Shown here: positions 8,389 to 13,475 of the stretch, in pieces
Numbering within the stretch: the first letter of the stretch is position 1
Layout of the letters: every line of letters begins with the position of its first letter
NCBI GenBank assembly: GCA_015661095.1
Contig: JACVQI010000031.1
Coordinates: forward strand, 1 to 13,475
Reading direction: 5' to 3'
Origin: Gammaproteobacteria bacterium
GTDB lineage: Bacteria; Pseudomonadota; Gammaproteobacteria; Eutrophobiales; Eutrophobiaceae
DNA length: 13,475 nucleotides
Made by a program: the position numbers and the translations under genes
The notes under the pieces: generated by a model
The model's input: only the letters and a program-made list of their open reading frames with translations
Databases searched by the model: none
What the model was told of the DNA's origin: nothing

Positions 8389-8606
8389 GGCTGTCGCAAA
8401 AGCAAGTAAACGCCCTCTTCCTCCGGGAGACGATTGCAAGGATGCAGTCGGTCGAAAATGTCGGGAACTGATTTTCCAGGGCCGGGGTGAGGGCTTGAAG
8501 AGTCAAACTGTAACTTATACCGTTCAACTACTTACGCCGCTCCCTCACCCTAACCTTCTCCCGGAGGGAGAAGGAACTTATTGTTGATTACCCTCTTGCG
8601 ACACCC
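8389..8606. mobile_element. MITE-like inverted-repeat element
   Basis: Terminal inverted repeats of 14 bp match at 12 positions: GGCTGTCGCAAAAG at 8389-8402 (allowing a one-base offset at the edge) against the reverse complement of 8593-8606, GGGTGTCGCAAGAG. Nested inside are further inverted pairs: 8413-8430 with 8557-8574 (16/18), and a perfect 9-bp pair GGGTGAGGG (8485-8493) with CCCTCACCC (8542-8550). A perfect 9-bp hairpin with a GGA loop lies at 8554-8574. The element has no transposase, so it would be non-autonomous and mobilised by an IS with matching ends. No convincing target-site duplication is visible. It could also be a dispersed structured repeat that is not mobile. Confidence 0.6.
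8554..8574. repeat. Perfect 9-bp hairpin within the repeat element
   Basis: CCTTCTCCC and GGGAGAAGG flank a GGA loop with no mismatch. The preceding CCCTCACCCTAA gives a unit of a type I recall as dispersed in many proteobacterial intergenic regions. There is no T-tract on either side, so it is not a standard intrinsic terminator, although it could block 3' exonucleases. Confidence 0.7.
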
Positions 8607-8644
8607 ACTTTGTGGGAGGAGGGAGATAAAAAAATGCAAATTGT

Positions 8645-9100
8645 TTATGGGGCGGAAGACAGGCCAGAAACAGATTTATTCAGGACCGTACCGGCATAGC
8701 GGTCATAGAAAGTAAGTTTTTTCCTGTCGAAGAGCGCCCAGAACAGACCGAAACCAAAAAACAGGATGGAACCACCCGCCAGCAGGAAGCGGATGCTGGC
8801 GGTTTGCCAGTGCAGAGGGGAGTTATCGGCACGGACCAGGATGAGCCGCCATGCCTTCATGCCCAGCGTTTGCCTGCCGTGCAGCCAATGCCAGACAAAA
8901 TACCAGTAACAGCAGAGCAAGAGGCTGACGGGATAGAGAATTTTACTGTTTTGTATGGTTGCCGGGTCGAACACGATGTTCAGGATGATGGTGACGAAAA
9001 ACAGCACCGCGTATAACAACATGAGGTCGTATGTAATTGCCGCCAGTCTACGCAACATACCGCAGGTTAAATGTTGCGTATCGGTAGTGACTGCTGGCAC
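8645..9100 (-). CDS. RDD family membrane protein
   Basis: A 151-residue inner-membrane protein with the RDD-family pattern: Arg17-Arg18 and Asp25 in the first segment (LRRLAAITYDLMLLYAVLF), the GRQTLGMKAWRLILV loop at about residues 75-89, and a late Asp in FYDRYAGTVL. Three membrane segments are expected at about residues 20-43, 54-72 and 103-123. The role of most RDD proteins is unknown; some have been linked to ion transport or stress tolerance. The start is GTG at 9100. An ATG at residue 15 (9058) would give a shorter N-terminus that still keeps the Arg-Arg motif, so the start is uncertain. It lies 31 nt downstream of tRNA-Glu on the same strand and may share its transcript. Confidence 0.85.
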   Translation of the reverse strand: MPAVTTDTQHLTCGMLRRLAAITYDLMLLYAVLFFVTIILNIVFDPATIQNSKILYPVSLLLCCYWYFVWHWLHGRQTLGMKAWRLILVRADNSPLHWQTASIRFLLAGGSILFFGFGLFWALFDRKKLTFYDRYAGTVLNKSVSGLSSAP

Positions 9101-9131
9101 GGTTTAATTCTGATTCGGTTAGTTGATAGAC

Positions 9132-9207
9132 TGGCGCTCCCTAGGGGAATTGAACCCCTGTTTCAGGCGTGAGAGGCCCGCGTCCTAGGCCACTAGACGA
9201 AGGGAGC
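9132..9207 (-). tRNA. tRNA-Glu, anticodon CTC
   Basis: The minus strand folds into a complete cloverleaf of 76 nt with encoded CCA (9134-9132). The acceptor stem is GCTCCCT/AGGGAGC with discriminator G. The anticodon loop CTCTCAC is closed by five pairs (CGGGC/GCCTG, one G-U), giving anticodon CTC, which reads GAG. The T arm is AGGGG/CCCCT with loop TTCAATT. The D-arm region TCGTCTAGTGGCCTAGGAC closely resembles E. coli tRNA-Glu, which however carries TTC. Confidence 0.96.
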
Positions 9208-9230
9208 GAAATGGTTTCGAGTAAAACAAG

Positions 9231-9240
9231 TGGTATTATA
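9231..9240. promoter_or_regulatory. Symmetric -10 element between tRNA-Glu and pcnB
   Basis: On the minus strand 9240-9235 reads a perfect TATAAT, placed to start transcription about 20 nt before tRNA-Glu. On the plus strand 9231-9239 reads TGGTATTAT, an extended -10 (TG-N-TATTAT) that could serve pcnB with a leader of about 45 nt. The two overlap by five bases. No good -35 box is seen for either direction. Confidence 0.45.
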
Positions 9241-9291
9241 CGTGTCCAACGAGTCGCTTTATAGCTGGAATTTTTACCGATTTGATAGTTT

Positions 9292-10593
9292 ATGCATAAA
9301 CCTGGACCGGATAAGGTCGCACAATTAAGGCCGCAACCCCGTGTACTCTCACGGCAGGAACATAATATTTCCCGCGAGAATATCAACGCCAATGCCTTGA
9401 AGGTATTGCACCGGCTGCGCAATGCCGGGTTCGATGGTTATCTGGTGGGCGGCAGTGTCAGGGATATGTTGCTGGGCCGTGAGCCCAAGGATTTTGACGT
9501 GGTCACCAATGCGCGCCCGGAGCAGGTCAGGGAATTGTTTCGCAACAGTCACCTGATAGGCCGCAGATTCCGCCTGGTTCATGTCCGTTTCGGCCAGGAG
9601 GTCATCGAAGTATCGACCTTTCGCACGGCCCACCATATCGCGGACGGCGAAGGGCATGTCGTGGATGGGACCATCGTCCGGGACAATGTTTATGGCACCA
9701 TTGATGACGATGTCTGGCGCCGCGACCTGAGCGTGAATGCTCTGTTCTACAATATCAAGGATTTCACGGTCATCGATTACGTCGGCGGCCTGCAGGACAT
9801 CCAGGCTGGGCGGATCCGCCTGATCGGCGACCCGGAACAACGCTATATCGAAGACCCGGTGCGCCTGCTGCGGGTGGTGCGCTTCGCGGTCAAACTCGGT
9901 TTTCGCATCGATCCGGCAACGGAGGCGCCGATCCGGGGGTTTACCGAGCTGCTGCGGAAAATTCCCCCGGCGCGGTTGTTCGAGGAGACTTTGAAGTTGT
10001 TTCTCGGCGGCTACGCCCTGCAAACGTTTGAGCAGTTACGTCACTATAATTTGTTCGCCGAATTGTTCCCGCAAACCGAGGTTGTCTTGACTGAGGAAGA
10101 GGGCGGCTTCCCGCATATGTTGCTGGTGCATGCCTTGCAGGATACCGATAGTCGGCTGGCGGCTGGGAAACCGGTCACTCCCGGTTACCTGATCGCCGCC
10201 TTGTTATGGATGCCCATGCAGGCGATTTGTCGTGAGCAGGTCAGTAACGGTATGGCCGAAATGGACGCTGTGCATTTTGCCAGTGATGTCGTGATCTCGA
10301 AACAGATCGCCGATATCGCCCTGCCCAGGCAGTTTACCAAGACGGCGCGCGAGATCTGGCAATTGCAGTTACGGCTGCGCAAGATTCAGGGTAAGCACCC
10401 ACTGCGGCTGCTGGAACACCCGCGTTTCCGGGCCGCTTATGATTTTCTCCTGCTGCGCGCCAAGGCCGGTGAAAATGTGACGGAACTGGCAGAGTGGTGG
10501 ACCGCCTTTCAGCAGGAACACCCGGTCCAGACCGAGCAACACCGGAACAAACCGACGGAAGGCCAGGGCCGCCGCCGCAGACGCAGACGTTAG
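9292..10593 (+). CDS. pcnB: Poly(A) polymerase I
   Basis: Adds 3' poly(A) tails to RNA, promoting decay of mRNAs and regulatory RNAs in the cytoplasm. The 433-residue class II nucleotidyltransferase has the catalytic head GGSVRDMLLG (53-62) and KDFDVVT (66-72), with metal-binding Asp67 and Asp69, followed by IGRRFRLVHVRFG and the RDLSVNALFYN motif. The lead-in HNISRENINANALKVLHRL matches the E. coli poly(A) polymerase (HAISRKDISENALKVMYRL), favouring this over a CCA-adding enzyme. The C-terminus is a basic run of arginines typical of PcnB RNA-binding tails. No strong Shine-Dalgarno precedes the ATG at 9292, so the start is moderately certain. folK follows after 12 nt, the same pcnB-folK order as in E. 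coli. Confidence 0.95.
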   Translation: MHKPGPDKVAQLRPQPRVLSRQEHNISRENINANALKVLHRLRNAGFDGYLVGGSVRDMLLGREPKDFDVVTNARPEQVRELFRNSHLIGRRFRLVHVRFGQEVIEVSTFRTAHHIADGEGHVVDGTIVRDNVYGTIDDDVWRRDLSVNALFYNIKDFTVIDYVGGLQDIQAGRIRLIGDPEQRYIEDPVRLLRVVRFAVKLGFRIDPATEAPIRGFTELLRKIPPARLFEETLKLFLGGYALQTFEQLRHYNLFAELFPQTEVVLTEEEGGFPHMLLVHALQDTDSRLAAGKPVTPGYLIAALLWMPMQAICREQVSNGMAEMDAVHFASDVVISKQIADIALPRQFTKTAREIWQLQLRLRKIQGKHPLRLLEHPRFRAAYDFLLLRAKAGENVTELAEWWTAFQQEHPVQTEQHRNKPTEGQGRRRRRRR

Positions 10594-10605
10594 GCCACAT
10601 AGCTT

Positions 10606-11088
10606 ATGGCGATTGCCTATATCGGCCTGGGGAGTAATCTGGGCGACCCGGCGCGGCAATTGACCGATGCCCTGAGAGAATTAACAGCATTGCCGGGCAC
10701 CACGCTTGTTACACAATCGTCATTTTACCGCAGTAAGGCACTCGGTCAGCAAGACCAGCCTGATTATATAAATGCCGCGGCCAGGCTGGAAACGTCCTTG
10801 CCAGCTGTGGTTTTAATGCAGGAATTATTGGGTATCGAACGGCGGCATGGCCGGGTTCGTGGTAGCGAACGCTGGCAGGCACGAACGCTGGACCTGGATT
10901 TGTTATTATATGACCAGGATCAGATCATGACTGAGGGTCTGGTAGTCCCGCACCCGGAGATCGCGAAGCGGAATTTTGTGCTCATGCCGCTGGCGGAAAT
11001 CACGCCCGATCTGGATATTCCCGGATTGGGCCGCGTGTCCGACATGCTGGCGAGGATTGGCAGGGCGGATATAGAGAAAATCGACTGA
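10606..11088 (+). CDS. folK: Hydroxymethyl-dihydropterin pyrophosphokinase (HPPK)
   Basis: Transfers pyrophosphate from ATP to 6-hydroxymethyl-7,8-dihydropterin, making the substrate of dihydropteroate synthase in folate synthesis. The 160-residue protein has the family length and motifs: YIGLGSNLGD (5-14), SSFYRSKALGQQDQPDYINAA (38-58) and RWQARTLDLDLLLY (89-102), with the Mg-binding pair Asp96 and Asp98. The C-terminal VPHPEIAKRNFVLMPLAEI segment is also typical. It sits between pcnB (12 nt) and the deoxynucleoside kinase (2 nt), so it is clearly part of one transcript. Confidence 0.97.
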   Translation: MAIAYIGLGSNLGDPARQLTDALRELTALPGTTLVTQSSFYRSKALGQQDQPDYINAAARLETSLPAVVLMQELLGIERRHGRVRGSERWQARTLDLDLLLYDQDQIMTEGLVVPHPEIAKRNFVLMPLAEITPDLDIPGLGRVSDMLARIGRADIEKID

Positions 11089-11090
11089 AC

Positions 11091-11750
11091 ATGATAAAAG
11101 TGAATCACCCCGAGTACATCGTCGTCGAGGGCCCGATAGGCGTCGGGAAAACCACCCTGGCGCAACGTCTGGCCGCGACGTTGAAAACCGATCTACTGCT
11201 GGAGCAGGCGGCGGATAATCCGTTTTTACCGCAGTTTTATCAGCATCCGGAAACATCGGCCCTGCCCACGCAATTACATTTTCTGTTCCAGCGGGCGCGG
11301 CAGATAGAGTCCTTGCGGCAGACGGATATGTTCCGGCAGGCGCGGATCGCGGATTTTCTCATCCAGAAAGACCGACTGTTCGCGCAAGTCACGCTGACCG
11401 ATGCCGAGCTGGAGCTGTATTACCAGGTTTATAATCATTTGACCCTGGAGGCCCCGGCCCCGGATCTGGTGATCTATCTGCAGGCCCCCGTCGACACCTT
11501 GCTCAGTCGGGTGCAGGAACGCGGCATTGATTATGAAAGAAGCATTAATGAGTCCTACCTGAAACGCGTTGCCGATGCCTATATTGAGTTTTTTTACCAT
11601 TACGATGAGGCACCGCTGCTGATCGTCAATACCGAGGATATCAATCTGGCTTCTGGTTCCGAGGATTTTAATCTGTTGTTGAACTACATACGGGAGTTGC
11701 CGCCGGGCCGGCGTTTTTTCAATCCCCAGTCACTCGAGCATCATTTTTAA
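11091..11750 (+). CDS. Deoxynucleoside kinase (dCK/dGK family)
   Basis: Phosphorylates deoxynucleosides from ATP for nucleotide salvage; which base is preferred cannot be read from the sequence. The 219-residue P-loop protein has the Walker A GPIGVGKT at residues 14-21, a Gln/Arg-rich region (LFQRARQIESL) matching the family's substrate segment, DRLFAQVTL in place of the usual ERS/DRS-type motif, and the LID-like RVQERGIDYERSI. Its start is 2 nt after folK and its stop 8 nt before panC, so it is embedded in the operon. Kinases of this type do occur beside folK and pan genes in Gammaproteobacteria. They are sometimes annotated as deoxyadenosine kinase. Confidence 0.88.
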   Translation: MIKVNHPEYIVVEGPIGVGKTTLAQRLAATLKTDLLLEQAADNPFLPQFYQHPETSALPTQLHFLFQRARQIESLRQTDMFRQARIADFLIQKDRLFAQVTLTDAELELYYQVYNHLTLEAPAPDLVIYLQAPVDTLLSRVQERGIDYERSINESYLKRVADAYIEFFYHYDEAPLLIVNTEDINLASGSEDFNLLLNYIRELPPGRRFFNPQSLEHHF

Positions 11751-11758
11751 GCGGCGAC

Positions 11759-12613
11759 ATGAACACGGTCTTTGATCTGCAAAGCCTGCGGTGGGCGATT
11801 GCCGAATGGAAACATCAAGGCGTCAGCATCGCCTTTGTCCCCACCATGGGTAATCTGCATGCCGGTCATCTGTCCTTGTTAAAGGAAGCCAAAAGGCTGG
11901 CGGACCGGACGGTGGTCAGTATCTTCGTCAATCCCATACAGTTTGGCAAAGGCGAGGATTACGAAGGTTATCCCAGCACCCTGGAGGCAGACAGCCGGAA
12001 ACTGCAGGCCGGCGGTCTGGATCTGTTGTTTGCGCCGGATCTGAAACAACTATATCCGGCCGGTATGGATGTCGATACCCGGGTCACCGTCCCGCAATTA
12101 TCCAATATCCTGTGCGGGAAATTCCGCCCGGAACACTTTACCGGCGTGGCAACTGTTGTCTGCAAGTTATTGATCAATGTCCAGCCGGATATCGCCTTGT
12201 TTGGCGAAAAGGATTACCAGCAACTGCTGGTGATCAAAAAAATGACCATGGACTTATGTATGCCGATCGAAATCATCGGCTTGCCGATACATCGGGAGGC
12301 GGATGGTCTGGCCATGAGTTCCAGGAACGGTTACCTGAACAGGCAAGAACGAGTGATCGCCCCGTTCATCTACCAGGCCCTGCAACAGGCGGCTGAACGA
12401 CTGCAACAAAACCCGGCGGATATTGCCAAAATCGAAGCTCAGGGGATGCAGGCGCTGGAGGCGAAGGGTTTCCGGCCGGAATATTTCAGCGTACGTCGCA
12501 CTGAGGATCTGGCGGAGCCCGGTCCGGATGATACGCAGCTTTCAATCCTTGCGGCTGCCTGGCTGGGTTCGGCCCGCCTGATCGATAATATCCAGGTTAA
12601 CGTTTCCCGTTAA
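11759..12613 (+). CDS. panC: Pantothenate synthetase
   Basis: Condenses pantoate with beta-alanine using ATP (pantoyl-adenylate intermediate) to make pantothenate, the CoA precursor. The 284-residue protein is the same size as E. coli PanC (283). It shows PTMGNLHAGHLSL with the HIGH-type HAGH at 34-37, the VSIFVNPIQF segment, GEKDYQQL, and MSSRNGYL, the KMSKS-equivalent loop. It begins 8 nt after the kinase stop. The usual neighbour panB, supplying ketopantoate, is missing between the kinase and this gene, while panD follows after 115 nt. Confidence 0.97.
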   Translation: MNTVFDLQSLRWAIAEWKHQGVSIAFVPTMGNLHAGHLSLLKEAKRLADRTVVSIFVNPIQFGKGEDYEGYPSTLEADSRKLQAGGLDLLFAPDLKQLYPAGMDVDTRVTVPQLSNILCGKFRPEHFTGVATVVCKLLINVQPDIALFGEKDYQQLLVIKKMTMDLCMPIEIIGLPIHREADGLAMSSRNGYLNRQERVIAPFIYQALQQAAERLQQNPADIAKIEAQGMQALEAKGFRPEYFSVRRTEDLAEPGPDDTQLSILAAAWLGSARLIDNIQVNVSR

Positions 12614-12669
12614 CTCCTGATAATTATCAAGATTTACTCATTTTCAGGTTCCAGGCACATGGGTCGGCA

Positions 12670-12698
12670 TTGAAAAAACTGACTAATTCAGCCATACT
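12670..12698 (+). promoter_or_regulatory. Candidate promoter of panD
   Basis: TTGAAA (12670-12675, 5/6) and CATACT (12693-12698, 4/6) are separated by 17 bp, with the expected start near 12705 and a leader of about 24 nt to the panD ATG at 12729. The 115-bp panC-panD gap is much longer than the other gaps in this run, which fits an internal promoter. No operator is recognisable. Confidence 0.45.
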
Positions 12699-12728
12699 TC
12701 TTTCCCCATTTATAGATCTGATATAGAA

Positions 12729-13109
12729 ATGCAACTAACTGTTTTAAAAGCGAAATTGCATCAGGCGATGGTAACGCATTCTGAACTTGAGTACGACGGT
12801 TCCTGCGCCATCGACGGCAACCTGCTGGATAAATCCGGGATCCGGGAATATGAGCAGATCCAGATTTATAACATTACCAATGGCGAACGTTTCACCACTT
12901 ACGCCATCCGGGCGGAAAACGGTTCCCGGATAATCTCCGTCAACGGCGCAGCCGCCCATAAAGCCTCGCCGGGTGACCGTGTCATCATCTGCAGTTATGG
13001 TGTGCTGGATGAGCAGGAACTACAAAATTTCAAACCAACCCTCATCTATCTGGACGAAAATAACCGCATCAAGGCCATCAAAGACCGGATCCCCGCCCAG
13101 GCAGCCTGA
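12729..13109 (+). CDS. panD: Aspartate 1-decarboxylase (proenzyme)
   Basis: Decarboxylates aspartate to beta-alanine, the second substrate of PanC. The 126-residue proenzyme cleaves itself between Gly24 and Ser25 (YDGSCAIDG) to create the pyruvoyl cofactor on the new N-terminus of the alpha chain. Other key residues are present: Lys9, Arg54 and Tyr58 (GERFTTYAI), and NGAAAHKASPGDRVII near 72-87. The size is normal for the family. Whether it needs the PanM/PanZ maturation factor, as in enteric bacteria, cannot be told here. Confidence 0.98.
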   Translation: MQLTVLKAKLHQAMVTHSELEYDGSCAIDGNLLDKSGIREYEQIQIYNITNGERFTTYAIRAENGSRIISVNGAAAHKASPGDRVIICSYGVLDEQELQNFKPTLIYLDENNRIKAIKDRIPAQAA

Positions 13110-13121
13110 TGCCCGGCCCCG

Positions 13122-13148
13122 GGTTGCCCTGACAACCGGCCAGTTTTT
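13122..13148 (+). terminator. Weak intrinsic terminator after panD
   Basis: GGTTG-CCCTGA-CAACC (13122-13137) forms a 5-bp stem, extendable past a bulge by two G-C pairs, followed after six bases by five T residues (13144-13148). The distance between stem and T-tract is longer than ideal, so it is weak. The position 12 bp after the panD stop fits. Confidence 0.4.
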
Positions 13149-13185
13149 ATCTCGAAACACCCAAGCAAAAGCCCGTCATGGGCTA

Positions 13186-13475
13186 ATGACCGACCCGGTG
13201 GTCGATGACTGCAAGTTTTCACGTCTGCAAATTATCAGGACCTTACAAAGGATGGTTATGGAAAATTTCTATCAGGCGACTGACGGGAAGGAAGCGATAA
13301 CCGTCATCGATAACAAATATTTTGATCTGGTTGTGACGAATTAGAATATGCCGGAAATCGATAGCAAGGGACTGATCGATTATATCCACACCAGGAGTAG
13401 TCAGCCTGCTGTCCCAATCCTGATGGTTACCACGGCAGGCGCTATGCGTAAACTGGCTACCGTGGAGCAGTCCAG
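13186..13475 (+). pseudogene. Broken CheY-like response regulator receiver gene (runs off the window)
   Basis: The frame reads as a receiver domain: VVDDCKFSR with the acidic pair at residues 7-8, ATDGKEA, and FDLVVT leading to the phosphoacceptor position. At residue 52, 45 positions after the first Asp of the acidic pair as in CheY (12 to 57), the codon is AAT (Asn), not Asp. The next codon, usually an aromatic or similar residue before NMP, is TAG (13342-13344). Beyond it the same frame continues without another stop as NMPEID...GLIDYIHTRSSQPAVPILMVTTAGA to the window end, so similarity is kept on both sides. The N-terminus is also short by a few residues, suggesting loss of an upstream part such as another receiver domain. 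It is probably a decaying gene; a sequencing error at one base would not explain the Asp-to-Asn change. Confidence 0.8.

Larger units (their letters stand above)
8337..8644. other. Gene-free convergent region between lptG and the RDD gene
   Basis: This 308-bp gap contains the MITE-like element (8389-8606) and short flanks. A 67-codon open frame (8384-8587) lies almost entirely within the repeats, and its translation (PLPHPNLLPEGEG) is the kind that repeat DNA produces, so it is not annotated as a gene. No clear intrinsic terminator with a T-tract was found for lptG. The hairpins of the element could serve that role in either direction. Confidence 0.6.

Noticed and set aside
8384..8587. 67-codon open frame in the lptG-RDD gap
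   Set aside because: It lies on the inverted repeats and its translation mirrors them; no ribosome site and no family features.
9141..9422. 93-codon open frame crossing tRNA-Glu on the minus strand
   Set aside because: It runs through the tRNA gene and the start of pcnB, and its C-terminal residues are a translation of the tRNA.
9349..10023. 224-codon open frame antisense to pcnB
   Set aside because: A shadow of the conserved catalytic head of pcnB, with no motifs of its own.
13342..13344. Amber codon as recoded or read through in the receiver gene
   Set aside because: The adjacent Asp-to-Asn change and the short N-terminus fit decay better, and no recoding signal is visible.
1..13475. CRISPR array, phage genes, toxin-antitoxin or defence system
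   Set aside because: No regularly spaced direct repeats and no genes of those kinds; nearly all sequence is explained by housekeeping genes.

Overview
The window is chromosomal housekeeping DNA from a gammaproteobacterium of moderately high GC. The main evidence is the gene order pepA-holC-valS with lptFG divergent from pepA, an arrangement shared with Escherichia coli and Pseudomonas. PcnB, FolK, PanC and PanD also resemble their gammaproteobacterial forms. The genus cannot be named from the sequence alone.

Left part (18-6074, all minus strand): pepA (leucyl aminopeptidase), holC (DNA polymerase III chi), a 140-residue protein of unknown function that overlaps the end of holC, a 178-bp gap carrying a likely valS promoter, valS (valyl-tRNA synthetase), and cysE (serine acetyltransferase), whose start lies next to the valS stop. 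valS carries an in-frame insertion made of small palindromes.

Middle part: lptF and lptG (6175-8336, plus strand) overlap by an ATGA and encode the two membrane subunits of the lipopolysaccharide exporter. They converge on a minus-strand unit made of tRNA-Glu(CTC) followed by an RDD-family membrane protein. The 308-bp gap between these convergent units has no credible gene. It holds a roughly 218-bp element with terminal and nested inverted repeats that looks like a miniature inverted-repeat transposable element.

Right part (9292-13109, plus strand): pcnB (poly(A) polymerase I), folK (HPPK, folate synthesis), a deoxynucleoside kinase, panC, then panD after a gap with its own candidate promoter. 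FolK serves folate synthesis and PanC and PanD serve pantothenate/CoA synthesis. panB, which often sits beside panC, is absent here. After a weak terminator-like hairpin the window ends in a CheY-like receiver gene that appears dead: the phosphoacceptor Asp position is Asn and the next codon is TAG, while the reading frame stays recognisable to the window end.

No large novel system is visible. The best leads are the MITE-like element, the palindromic insertion in valS, the broken receiver gene, the unknown protein between holC and valS, and a symmetric -10 box between tRNA-Glu and pcnB.
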